DNA of 64,000 bases from Kineosporiaceae bacterium. Its GTDB lineage: Bacteria > Actinomycetota > Actinomycetes > Actinomycetales > Kineosporiaceae. Shown piece by piece: positions 24,500-32,945 of this stretch. Under the pieces are notes generated by a model. The model was not told the origin of the DNA and did no database searches. It saw only the letters and a list, made by a program, of their open reading frames with translations. Where the stretch lies: positions 558,001 through 622,000 of the forward strand of contig JADJPO010000001.1 of the NCBI GenBank assembly GCA_016713225.1, written 5' to 3'. The position numbers were made by a program, and so were the translations under genes. How positions within the stretch are numbered: the stretch's first letter is position 1; every line of letters starts with the position of its first letter.

Positions 24500-25702
24500 T
24501 CACCCGCGCTCGAAGATCGCGGCAATACCCTGACCGCCGCCGATGCACATGGTGACCATGGCGTACCGGCCACCGCTGCGCGCCAGCTCGTAGAGCGCCT
24601 TGACCACCAGGATCGCGCCGGTGGCTCCGATCGGGTGACCGAGGCCGACACCGCTGCCGTTGACGTTGGTCTTGTCATCCGGCAGGCCGAGGTCACGAGA
24701 GACGGCCAGCGCCTGGGCGGCGAAGGCCTCGTTGACCTCGAACACGTCGATGTCGTCCAGCGTCATGCCGGCCTTGTCGAGCACCTTCTTGACCGCCGGC
24801 ACCGGGCCGATGCCCATGTACTTGGGCTCGACGCCGACGTGGCTGTAGGCCACGAGGCGACCCATCGGGGTCAGGCCGCGACGCTCGGCCTCGCCCCGCT
24901 CCATCAGGACGACGGCTGCTGCGGCGTCGTTGACACCCGAGGCATTGCCGGCGGTGACCGAGCCGTCCTTCTTGAACGCCGGCCGCATGGCGGCCATCTG
25001 CTCGATGCTGACGTCGGCACGGATGTGCTCGTCGGTGTCGATGAAGACCGAGCCCTTGCGGCCCTTGATCTCCACCGGCACGATCTGTTCCTTGAACCGG
25101 CCCTCGGCGCGTGCCGCCGCGGCCCGCTGGTGGCTCTGCACCGCGAGGGCGTCCTGGTCCTCCCGCGAGATGTTCCACTTCTCGGCCACGTTCTCGGCGG
25201 TGATGCCCATGTGCACCTTGTCGAACGGGTCGTTCAGCGCGGCGACCATGGCGTCGACCAGGGCGCCGTCACCCATGCGCTGGCCCCAACGGGCACCCGG
25301 CGCCCAGTACAGCGACCGGGTCATGGCCTCGGCGCCACCGGCCACGGCGACGTCGCAGTCACCCAAGGTGATCGCCTGAGCGGCGGACACGATGGCCTGC
25401 AAACCGCTGCCACACAGCCGGTTCACGTTGAACGCGGGGGTGTCGATCGGCAGACCGCCGTTCAGGGCGGCCACGCGCGAGAGGTACATGTCGCGCTGCT
25501 CGGTGTGGATCACGTTGCCGAACACCACATGGCCGACCTCGGCCGGTTCGACCCCGGCGCGCGAGACGGCCTCGCGTACACAGGTGGCGGCCAGATCGGC
25601 CGGTGGAACGTCCTTCAGTCCGCCGCCGTACTTGCCGATCGCCGTCCGCACAGCAGACAGGACGACGACTTCACGGGGGGCTCCGCTTGTCTCGTTGGTC
25701 AC
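24500..25702 (-). CDS. phaA: Acetyl-CoA acetyltransferase (beta-ketothiolase)
   Basis: Condenses two acetyl-CoA to acetoacetyl-CoA, the first step to PHB. 400 residues. Acyl-binding Cys in FNVNRLCGSGLQA, NEAFAAQALAV, GHPIGATGAILV and the C-terminal MCIGGGQGIA, all active-site motifs of biosynthetic thiolases. GTG start at 25702 with GAAGGAGG upstream. First gene of phaA-phaE-phaC. A catabolic role cannot be excluded from sequence, but the operon points to PHA. Confidence 0.93.
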   Translation of the reverse strand: MTNETSGAPREVVVLSAVRTAIGKYGGGLKDVPPADLAATCVREAVSRAGVEPAEVGHVVFGNVIHTEQRDMYLSRVAALNGGLPIDTPAFNVNRLCGSGLQAIVSAAQAITLGDCDVAVAGGAEAMTRSLYWAPGARWGQRMGDGALVDAMVAALNDPFDKVHMGITAENVAEKWNISREDQDALAVQSHQRAAAARAEGRFKEQIVPVEIKGRKGSVFIDTDEHIRADVSIEQMAAMRPAFKKDGSVTAGNASGVNDAAAAVVLMERGEAERRGLTPMGRLVAYSHVGVEPKYMGIGPVPAVKKVLDKAGMTLDDIDVFEVNEAFAAQALAVSRDLGLPDDKTNVNGSGVGLGHPIGATGAILVVKALYELARSGGRYAMVTMCIGGGQGIAAIFERG

Positions 25703-26105
25703 GTTGAGGCCTCCTTCGTCTCATTGCTGAGACTTGGCGGTTACCGGCAGTTAATCAATGGCTCGTAGGCCGACGGTCTACATCCTTCGCCCAAAGGCGC
25801 GCGAGACGCTAGGCGCCGAACCGTGCCGATCCCTCGGATCTCTCGTCGGATCGGTGGGCGGTCGCCGCCCGGCCCGAGCAGCGATGGGTCCTTCGGCCCT
25901 TCCTCGGGGGTCGACGCGGATCGTCAGCCGTCGAGGGCGACCGGTCGTTGTCTCGGCACGACGTGCCGCGGCGGTTCGCCCTACGCCCGTCGAGCGGTTT
26001 TGTTGCGCATGGTGCGTTGAATTGCGTATGACGCTAGACCCGGGCGCTGTGGAGGGGTAGCGTCCGGGACGTTGGACCCCTCCTGCGATGTGAAAGGCCC
26101 CGTCG
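25703..26105. promoter_or_regulatory. Divergent intergenic region phaA / fhs
   Basis: About 400 bp without a gene. For fhs a good vegetative promoter is TTGCGC (26003-26008), 18-bp spacer, TATGAC (26027-26032). The fhs leader then contains a nested hairpin with 8-bp outer arms (26051-26058 and 26076-26083), 23 bp before the ATG. Toward phaA, a small TCTCA-TTGC-TGAGA hairpin lies just before the ribosome site; no clear -10/-35 could be chosen. The middle (25800-26000) shows nothing I recognise. Confidence 0.5.
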
Positions 26106-27779
26106 ATGGGTTTCCCCTCCGACATCGAGATCGCCCAGAGCGCCACGCTCGAGCGGATCGGTGCCATCGCTGACCGCCTGGGCATCCCCGACGAGGCGGT
26201 CGACCCCTACGGACGGTACAAGGCGAAGATCAGCCTGGACTGGCTCGACGCCCAGCCGGCCCGGCCCGATGCCCATCTCGTCCTGGTCACTGCCATCTCG
26301 CCGACGCCCGCGGGTGAAGGCAAGACCACCACCACCGTGGGGCTCACCGACGGGCTTCGCCGGATCGGCGAGAACGCCATCGCGTGCCTGCGCGAGCCCT
26401 CGCTCGGCCCCGTGTTCGGCATGAAGGGCGGCGCCGCCGGCGGCGGCTACGCCCAGGTGGTGCCGATGGAGGACATCAACCTCCACTTCACCGGCGACTT
26501 CGGCGCGATCCAGCTCGCCAACAACCTCCTGGCCGCGTTGATCGACAACCACATCCACCACGGCAACACCCTCGGCATCGACGTCCGGCGGATCACCTGG
26601 AAACGCGTGGTCGACCTCAACGATCGCGCGCTGCGTCAGATCACCGTGTCGCTCGGCGGGCCGGCCAACGGCTACCCGCGCGAGGACGGCTTCGACATCG
26701 TGGTGGCCTCCGAGGTGATGGCGATCTTCTGCCTGGCCACCTCGCTGGAGGACCTCAAGCAGCGCCTCGGCAACATCGTCGTCGGCTACACCCGCGACAA
26801 GAAGCCGGTCACCGCCCGCGACCTGCAGGCCGAGGGGTCGATGGCGGTGTTGCTCAAGGACGCCTTCCGACCCAATCTCGTCCAGACCCTGGAAGGCACT
26901 CCCGCCTTCGTCCACGGCGGGCCGTTCGCGAACATCGCCCACGGCTGCAACTCGGTCGTGGCCACCAGCGCCGCGCTCAAGCTGGCCGACTACGTGGTCA
27001 CCGAGGCAGGGTTCGGCGCCGATCTGGGCGCGGAGAAGTTCATCGACATCAAGTGCCGCAAGTCCGGGCTGAGGCCCAAGGCGGCGGTGATCGTGGCGAC
27101 GGTGCGGGCGCTGAAGCATCACGGCGGGGTCGCCCTGGCCGATATGGCCACCGAGAACCTGGACGCCGTGCGGCGGGGTTTCACCAACCTCCAGCGGCAC
27201 ATCGACAACGTCACCGGCGTCTACGGATTGCGCACCGTCGTGGCGCTCAACCGGTTCGGCACCGACACCGACGCCGAGCTGGCCCTGGTCGCCGAGCTGG
27301 TCGAGCAGGCCGGCGCCACCGCGGTGGTCGCCACCCACTTCGCCAACGGCGGGGCGGGGGCCGAAGACCTGGCCCGGGCGGTTGTCGCCGCGTGCGAGAA
27401 GCCGTCCGAGATGACCTTCACGTACACCTCGACGATGTCGCTGTGGGACAAGGTGACGGCGATTGCCACCCGGGTCTACGGGGCCAGCGAGGTCACCGCC
27501 GACAGCTCGGTGCGGGCACGGATCAAGGAGCTCCAGGAGGGCGGCTACGGCGAGTTCCCGGTCTGCGTCGCCAAGACCCAGTACTCCTTCTCCACCGACC
27601 CCAAGTTGCGCGGTGCGCCGTCCCACCATGTGATCAACATTCGCGAGGTGCGGCTCGCCGCGGGCGCGGAGTTCATCGTGATGATCTGCGGCGACATCAT
27701 GACCATGCCCGGTCTGCCCAAGGTGCCGGCGTCGGTCAACATCGACCTGGTGGACGGCGCAGTCATCGGCCTCTCCTGA
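26106..27779 (+). CDS. fhs: Formate-tetrahydrofolate ligase
   Basis: Makes 10-formyl-THF from formate, THF and ATP for purine synthesis and one-carbon metabolism. 557 residues, the usual length. Phosphate loop ITAISPTPAGEGKTTTTVGL, then EPSLGPVFGMKGGAAGGGYA and HGGPFANIAHGCNSV are diagnostic; the end GDIMTMPGLPKVP is conserved. Single gene between divergent phaA and a lipoprotein gene. Three short direct copies of GATCACG follow the stop at 27777-27807. Confidence 0.97.
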   Translation: MGFPSDIEIAQSATLERIGAIADRLGIPDEAVDPYGRYKAKISLDWLDAQPARPDAHLVLVTAISPTPAGEGKTTTTVGLTDGLRRIGENAIACLREPSLGPVFGMKGGAAGGGYAQVVPMEDINLHFTGDFGAIQLANNLLAALIDNHIHHGNTLGIDVRRITWKRVVDLNDRALRQITVSLGGPANGYPREDGFDIVVASEVMAIFCLATSLEDLKQRLGNIVVGYTRDKKPVTARDLQAEGSMAVLLKDAFRPNLVQTLEGTPAFVHGGPFANIAHGCNSVVATSAALKLADYVVTEAGFGADLGAEKFIDIKCRKSGLRPKAAVIVATVRALKHHGGVALADMATENLDAVRRGFTNLQRHIDNVTGVYGLRTVVALNRFGTDTDAELALVAELVEQAGATAVVATHFANGGAGAEDLARAVVAACEKPSEMTFTYTSTMSLWDKVTAIATRVYGASEVTADSSVRARIKELQEGGYGEFPVCVAKTQYSFSTDPKLRGAPSHHVINIREVRLAAGAEFIVMICGDIMTMPGLPKVPASVNIDLVDGAVIGLS

Positions 27780-27869
27780 TCACGTCCTGATCACGTCCCG
27801 ATCACGGCGAGCGACAACCGCGCGGTGCGCGGCCTGTCGTGGTTCGCGGATGCCGCGAAGCAGGCGACG

Positions 27870-28562
27870 ATGACGTCCATGGATCCTCGCCCGCATCCGG
27901 CGCTGCGCCGCGCCGTCCAGGTCGTCTCGCTGCCCGCCCTCGCCGCCGTGCTGCTCGCCGGGTGCGGGGCGGGCGGGTCGACACCGGTGGCCACCGCCTC
28001 CGCCGACGTGACGGAGTCCGCCGGGTCGAGCCCCCGGAGCACCGCGAGTGGCTCCGCCCTGCCAGGGCCGTCGGGCACGTCCATGGCCCAGCCTCCGGCG
28101 GCCACGGCCACCGCCCAGGTCGTCGGGAGCGCCGCGCCCGAGCCGTCGGGTGAACTGAAGGCGGCGGTGGTCCGCGAGATCCGCACCGCCGATCAGGGCA
28201 ACTTCGACCGGGTGGTGATCGAGTTCGAGGGCACCTTCGGCCCCTACCAGGTCGGCTACGTCCCGGCGGTGACCGAGGACCCCACCGACGAACCGGTGGC
28301 CCTGCAGGGGGCCGCCTTCCTGCGCGTCGTCGTCCAGAACGCCACCTTCGACAACGTATTCCAGGCCGAGGGCAGCGTGCCCCACCTGGCCTACACCGGG
28401 CCGCGGCGGCTGACCGCAGCACTTCCCGTGGTGCAGGAGGTCGCCGACGCGGGTGATTTCGAGGCGGTGATCTCGCTCGGTATCGGGCTGAGCCGTCAGG
28501 CCGGCCTGCGGGTTTCGCGGCTGGAGGGTCCCAGCCGGTTGGTCATCGACGTCGCGCACTGA
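27870..28562 (+). CDS. AMIN-like domain lipoprotein
   Basis: 230 residues. Type II signal peptide: basic start, hydrophobic SLPALAAVLLAGC with lipobox LAGC (Cys about residue 30). A Ser/Ala/Pro-rich spacer of about 70 residues follows, then a C-terminal beta-rich domain: FDRVVIEFEGTFGPYQVGYV, LQGAAFLRVVVQ, and GPSRLVIDVAH. This matches the AMIN-like domain of actinobacterial lipoproteins, probably binding cell-wall polymers. Start at MTSMDP chosen so the signal peptide has normal length. Nothing links it clearly to its neighbours. Confidence 0.8.
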   Translation: MTSMDPRPHPALRRAVQVVSLPALAAVLLAGCGAGGSTPVATASADVTESAGSSPRSTASGSALPGPSGTSMAQPPAATATAQVVGSAAPEPSGELKAAVVREIRTADQGNFDRVVIEFEGTFGPYQVGYVPAVTEDPTDEPVALQGAAFLRVVVQNATFDNVFQAEGSVPHLAYTGPRRLTAALPVVQEVADAGDFEAVISLGIGLSRQAGLRVSRLEGPSRLVIDVAH

Positions 28563-28674
28563 GGGGTGCCCGCGCATCGGTCCTGTCGGGTGAATGCCGG
28601 GTGCACCGCGCGTGCCCATCACATGGCACGCGCACGAATTCGTTCTCGTGATCATGACGGGCCGTACGTCCCGT

Positions 28675-28690
28675 TGACCCGAATGGGTCA
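28675..28690. promoter_or_regulatory. Dyad operator upstream of etfB
   Basis: Perfect inverted repeat TGACCC-GAAT-GGGTCA, 152 bp before etfB and overlapping a TTGACC -35-like box. Likely a binding site for a dimeric repressor (TetR/FadR class possible) controlling the etf-to-carboxylase series. Confidence 0.5.
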
Positions 28691-28842
28691 CAGTCGGGGA
28701 GAGCCCGATCACTCAGTGGGGTCCGAAGGTCCTAGGGCCTGCTCCGGGCTGTCGTCCTACGGTCGAGCCGAATCACCCTGATGGGCGGCAGCGTCGCCGC
28801 CGGATTCCGGGGTCATCCACGTGCGACTGCTGGAGCTCCTTG

Positions 28843-29622
28843 ATGAAGATTGTCGTCCCGGTCAAGTACGTCCCCGAGCCCACCGCCACGTGGAGCTTCG
28901 GAGCTGATCTGCTGCTCGACCGCGGTGCGGTCGAGGGCCGACTGTCCGAGCTCGACGAGTACGCGGTCGAACAAGCCGTACGCCTGGTCGAGGGCGGCCT
29001 GGACGCCGAGATCGTCGCGCTGACGGTGGGGCCGGCCAAGGCCACCGATGCCCTGCGCAAGGCCCTCGCCATGGGTGCCACCAGCGGGGTCCACGTGCTG
29101 GACGACGCCATCCGCGGCTCGGACGCCATGGCCACCTCGCTGGTTCTCGCCAAGGCCATCGAACACACCGGCTTCGATCTCGTCGTCTGTGGCATGGCCT
29201 CCACCGACGCCGAGATGTCGGTGGTTCCGGCCATGGTGGCGGCGCGGCTGAACGTTCCCCAGGTCACCTTCGCCGCGGTTCTGAGCGTTGCCGACGCCGT
29301 GGTGACGATCCGTCGGGACGGCGACACGGCCACCGAGCAGATCACCGCTCCGTTGCCGGCCCTGGTCTCGGTCACCGACCAGACCGGCGAAGCCCGCTAC
29401 CCGGCCTTCAAGGCGATCATGGCGAGCAAGAAGAAGCCGGTCCAGACGCTGTCGTTGGCCGACCTGGGTATCGCCCCGAATGAGGTCGGATTCGACGCGG
29501 CGGCATCCCGGGTGCGCTCGCTCAGCCCGCGTCCCCCGCGTCAGGCCGGCACCGTCGTGGTCGACGAGGGCGAAGGGGCCTCTCAGATCGCCGACTTCCT
29601 CGCCGCGCGCGGCTTCATCTGA
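28843..29622 (+). CDS. etfB: Electron transfer flavoprotein beta subunit
   Basis: Soluble partner of EtfA; accepts electrons from acyl-CoA dehydrogenases. 259 residues. MKIVVPVKYVPEPTATWSFG, DEYAVEQAVRLVEGG, ALAMGATSGVHVLDD and the AMP/FAD loop GMASTDAEMSVVPAMVA are typical. ATG at 28843 preceded by GGAG. Followed by etfA and etfD, an arrangement that gives a complete route from acyl-CoA dehydrogenase to menaquinone. Confidence 0.95.
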   Translation: MKIVVPVKYVPEPTATWSFGADLLLDRGAVEGRLSELDEYAVEQAVRLVEGGLDAEIVALTVGPAKATDALRKALAMGATSGVHVLDDAIRGSDAMATSLVLAKAIEHTGFDLVVCGMASTDAEMSVVPAMVAARLNVPQVTFAAVLSVADAVVTIRRDGDTATEQITAPLPALVSVTDQTGEARYPAFKAIMASKKKPVQTLSLADLGIAPNEVGFDAAASRVRSLSPRPPRQAGTVVVDEGEGASQIADFLAARGFI

Positions 29623-29689
29623 CCGATCGGGCCGGCTGTCACGGCCCACCGACCCGCCTGATCCTTCTCGAAACCTGCAGGAGCGCAAC

Positions 29690-30658
29690 GTGTCTGAAGT
29701 GCTTGTCTCGGTCGAACGGTCGGACGCCGGCGTCCGCAAGGCATCCCTCGAACTGCTCACCGCCGCTCGTCGCCTCGGTACCCCCGGAGCCGTGGTGTTC
29801 GGCGGCGCCGATGCCGCCGTCCTGGACAAGCTCGGGGAGTACGGCGCCGCGACGGTGTACGTGGTGGACGACACCGAGGTGGCCGACTGCCTGGTCGTTC
29901 CCAAGGCCGAGGCGCTGGCTCAGCTGGCAGCCCGAGACGGCGTCAGCGCCGTCCTGGTGACCTCGGGTCCCGAGGGCAAGGACGTCGCCGGGCGAGTGGC
30001 GGTGGCGCTCGGTTCGGGCATCGTGACCGACGCCGTCGACGTGGCGCCCGGAGCGGATGGCCCCTCGGTGACCCAGACCGTGGTGGCAGGCGCCTGGGTG
30101 GCCGTCAGTGACGTCGTCCGAGGCGTTCCGGTGATCACGATTCGGCCCAATGCGATTGCTGCGGAACCGGTCTCCGGCGCCCCGGCCCCCGTTGTCGAGA
30201 ACGTGACCGTCGCCTTCAGCGACGTGGCCAAGGCGGCGAGGATCGTCTCTCGCGCACCGAAGCAGGCGTCGGGTCGTCCGGAGCTGCTGGACGCCGCGGT
30301 CGTCGTGGCCGGGGGCCGCGGAGTGGGCTCGGCCGAGGGATTCAGCGTCATCGAGGGGGTGGCCGACGCGCTGGGTGGCGCGGTCGGCGCCTCACGCGCG
30401 GCAACCGACCTCGATTGGTACGCGCACGAACAGCAGATCGGTCAGACCGGCAAGACCGTTGCACCGCAGCTGTACCTGGCGGGCGGGATCTCGGGGGCGA
30501 TCCAGCATCGGGCGGGTATGCAGGGATCGAAGACCATCGTCGCGGTCAACAAGGACCCCAAGGCACCGATCTTCGCCATCGCCGACTTCGGCGTGGTCGG
30601 AGACCTGCATGCGGTGCTGCCACAGCTCACCGAGGAGATAGCCCGCCGCAAGGGCTGA
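29690..30658 (+). CDS. etfA: Electron transfer flavoprotein alpha subunit
   Basis: 322 residues from GTG at 29690 (CAGGAG upstream; MSEVLVSVERSDAGVRK). FAD-binding C-terminal domain: AAVVVAGGRGVGSAEGFSVI, GASRAATDLDWYAHEQQIGQ, APQLYLAGGISGAIQHRAG and AVNKDPKAPIFAIADFGVVG. Forms the heterodimeric ETF with the preceding gene. 45 bp separate it from etfD. Confidence 0.95.
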   Translation: MSEVLVSVERSDAGVRKASLELLTAARRLGTPGAVVFGGADAAVLDKLGEYGAATVYVVDDTEVADCLVVPKAEALAQLAARDGVSAVLVTSGPEGKDVAGRVAVALGSGIVTDAVDVAPGADGPSVTQTVVAGAWVAVSDVVRGVPVITIRPNAIAAEPVSGAPAPVVENVTVAFSDVAKAARIVSRAPKQASGRPELLDAAVVVAGGRGVGSAEGFSVIEGVADALGGAVGASRAATDLDWYAHEQQIGQTGKTVAPQLYLAGGISGAIQHRAGMQGSKTIVAVNKDPKAPIFAIADFGVVGDLHAVLPQLTEEIARRKG

Positions 30659-30703
30659 TCCCCACCAGCGCCCTGACCGGGGAGCAGAGGAAAGGACGAA
30701 GCA

Positions 30704-32887
30704 TTGATCGTTCGGATGATCCTCGGTCTGGCGATGACGGTGGTGGCTCTCACCGTCGCCGGCCGGCGTGTCGCCTACCTGATCCGACTCGCCACGGCCG
30801 GGCAACCCGCCGAACCGGATCGCCGCATCGGCGGTCCGACGCGCAGCGTCGCCTCGGTCGCCTCGGCAGAGGTCGCCGAGGTGCTGGTGCAGCGCAAGTT
30901 GCTGAAGTGGACCGTGCCCGGACTGGCGCACCTGGCGGCCTTCTGGGGCTTCATGTTCCTGCTGGTGACGGTGATCGAGGGATACGGCGCGCTGTTCTGG
31001 CGCGACTTCGCGATCCCGGTGATCGGTCGCCAGGCCTGGCTCGGCTGGCTCGAGGACACCATGGCCCTGGCCACCGCCGCGTCCGTGGTGGTGTTCGCGA
31101 TCATCCGGGTCCGCAATGCCCCGAAGAACCAGGGCCGCAGCAGCCGGTTCTTCGGCAGCCACCTGGACGCGGCCTGGCTGGTGTTGTTCATGATCTTCAA
31201 TGTGGTCTGGACGCTGCTGCTCTACCGGGGTGCCCAGATCAACACCGGCTACTTCCCGTTCGAGCGCGGCGCCTATGCCTCCGAGGCGGTCGCCCGAGCG
31301 CTGGAGCCGTTGGGTGAGGACGCCAACACGGTCATCGAACATGTGGGCGTGCTGCTGGCGCTCGGCGTGATCTTCGGCTTCCTGGTGCTGGTGGTGCACA
31401 GCAAGCACATGCACATCTTCACCGCCCCGATCAATGTCGCCGTGGCGCGACGTCGGCCGGGAGGTGCGGGCGCCCTGGGCGCCTTGCAGCCGGTGTACTC
31501 CGCCGGCGAGCCGGTCGACTTCGAAGACCCGGGTGAGGACGACCTGATGGGGCGCGGCGCCATCACGGACTTCACCTGGAAGGGCGTGCTGGACATGCTG
31601 AGCTGCACCGAGTGCGGCCGCTGCCAGTCGCAGTGCCCGGCCTGGAACACCGGAAAACCGTTGTCACCCAAGCTGGTCGTGATGAATTTGCGTGATCACG
31701 CGCTGGCCCGCGCGCCGTACACCCTCGCGGCGGACGACGAGGCCCGGGCCGCGCTGCCCGAGGCGGTGCGCGCCGAGGGCGAGCGGGTGCTGGTGGCCCC
31801 GGTGGACGAGGCGAACCCGGCGGCCGGCGGCGTGATCGATCCTGACGTGCTGTGGTCGTGCACCACGTGCGGCGCCTGTGTGAACCAGTGCCCGGTCGAC
31901 ATCGAGCACATCGACCACATCGTCGACATGCGTCGGTACCAGGTGCTGGTCGAGGGCGCCTTCCCGGACGAGGCCGGAGTGATGCTGCGCAACCTGGAAC
32001 ACGCCGGCGACCCGTGGGGCCGCGGCGCGAGCGCGCGGCTGGAATGGACGACGGGTCTCGACTTCGAGGTGCCCGTCTTCGGTGCGAACGGCGAGGACAC
32101 CCTGCCGGAGGACGTGGAGTACCTGTTCTGGGTCGGGTGCGCCGGTGCCCTGGACGACAAGGCGCAGAACACCACCCGGGCCGTCGCCACCCTGCTGCAC
32201 CAGGCCGGCGTCACGTACATGGTGCTGGGGGACGGCGAGACCTGCACCGGGGACGCCGCCCGCCGGATCGGTCACGAGTTCTTGTTCCAGATGCTCGCTG
32301 CGGCCAACGTCGAGACGCTGAACTCGGTGGGCGCCAAGCGGATCGTGGTGACGTGCGCCCACTGCTTCAACACCATCGCCAACGAGTACCCGCAACTGGG
32401 TGGCCACTACGAGGTGGTGCACCACTCGACCCTGCTGTCGCAACTGGTGGCCGACCGTCGGCTCACCCCGGTCACCGCGCTGGACTCGACGATCACCTAC
32501 CACGACGCCTGCTACCTGGGCCGCCACAACCAGATCTTCGCGCCGCCGCGTGCGGTGCTGGGCGCCGTCCCGGGTGCCCGGGTGATCGAGATGGCCCGCA
32601 CCGGGGAGCGCTCGTTCTGCTGCGGCGCCGGCGGCGCCCGGATGTGGATGGACGAGACCCTCGGGGAGCGCATCAACACCAACCGGGCGCGCGAGGCGAT
32701 GGACCTGAAGCCCGACGTCGTCGCCGCTGCCTGCCCGTTCTGCATCGTGATGCTCAGCGACGGCGTGCGCGCCGTGGACGCCGAGAACGGCGCGGACGGC
32801 GCGGCCGATCCCAGCGTCGAGGTCGCGGACATCGCCGAGATCCTGCTGCGCGCCTGCGCGGCGCCCTCTCCCGCCACAACGCCGTGA
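30704..32887 (+). CDS. etfD: EtfD, ETF:menaquinone iron-sulfur oxidoreductase (second paralogue)
   Basis: 727 residues. N-terminal membrane part (IVRMILGLAMTVVALTVAG; HLAAFWGFMFLLVTVIEGYG; LLALGVIFGFLVLVVHSKH). Iron-sulfur sites CTECGRCQSQCP (about 300) and CTTCGACVNQCP (about 386). Two CCG domains: VGCAGALDD, CAHCFNTI, DACYLGRHN, CCGAGGARMW. It follows etfB-etfA directly, as expected for mycobacterial EtfD function. TTG start at 30704 has AGGAAAGGAC upstream; ATG at 30716 is an alternative. Clearly homologous to the 15919 gene, but diverged in the membrane part. Confidence 0.92.
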   Translation: MIVRMILGLAMTVVALTVAGRRVAYLIRLATAGQPAEPDRRIGGPTRSVASVASAEVAEVLVQRKLLKWTVPGLAHLAAFWGFMFLLVTVIEGYGALFWRDFAIPVIGRQAWLGWLEDTMALATAASVVVFAIIRVRNAPKNQGRSSRFFGSHLDAAWLVLFMIFNVVWTLLLYRGAQINTGYFPFERGAYASEAVARALEPLGEDANTVIEHVGVLLALGVIFGFLVLVVHSKHMHIFTAPINVAVARRRPGGAGALGALQPVYSAGEPVDFEDPGEDDLMGRGAITDFTWKGVLDMLSCTECGRCQSQCPAWNTGKPLSPKLVVMNLRDHALARAPYTLAADDEARAALPEAVRAEGERVLVAPVDEANPAAGGVIDPDVLWSCTTCGACVNQCPVDIEHIDHIVDMRRYQVLVEGAFPDEAGVMLRNLEHAGDPWGRGASARLEWTTGLDFEVPVFGANGEDTLPEDVEYLFWVGCAGALDDKAQNTTRAVATLLHQAGVTYMVLGDGETCTGDAARRIGHEFLFQMLAAANVETLNSVGAKRIVVTCAHCFNTIANEYPQLGGHYEVVHHSTLLSQLVADRRLTPVTALDSTITYHDACYLGRHNQIFAPPRAVLGAVPGARVIEMARTGERSFCCGAGGARMWMDETLGERINTNRAREAMDLKPDVVAAACPFCIVMLSDGVRAVDAENGADGAADPSVEVADIAEILLRACAAPSPATTP

Positions 32888-32945
32888 CACCCAGCCCCAT
32901 CGTCAGACCGATCGAGCCGCCCGTATGCGTGGAAGGAACCACACG

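Noticed and set aside
26051..26083. Leader hairpin of fhs considered as a riboswitch
   Set aside because: A simple nested stem without the conserved core of a known riboswitch (THF, SAM, glycine); kept only as part of the intergenic description.
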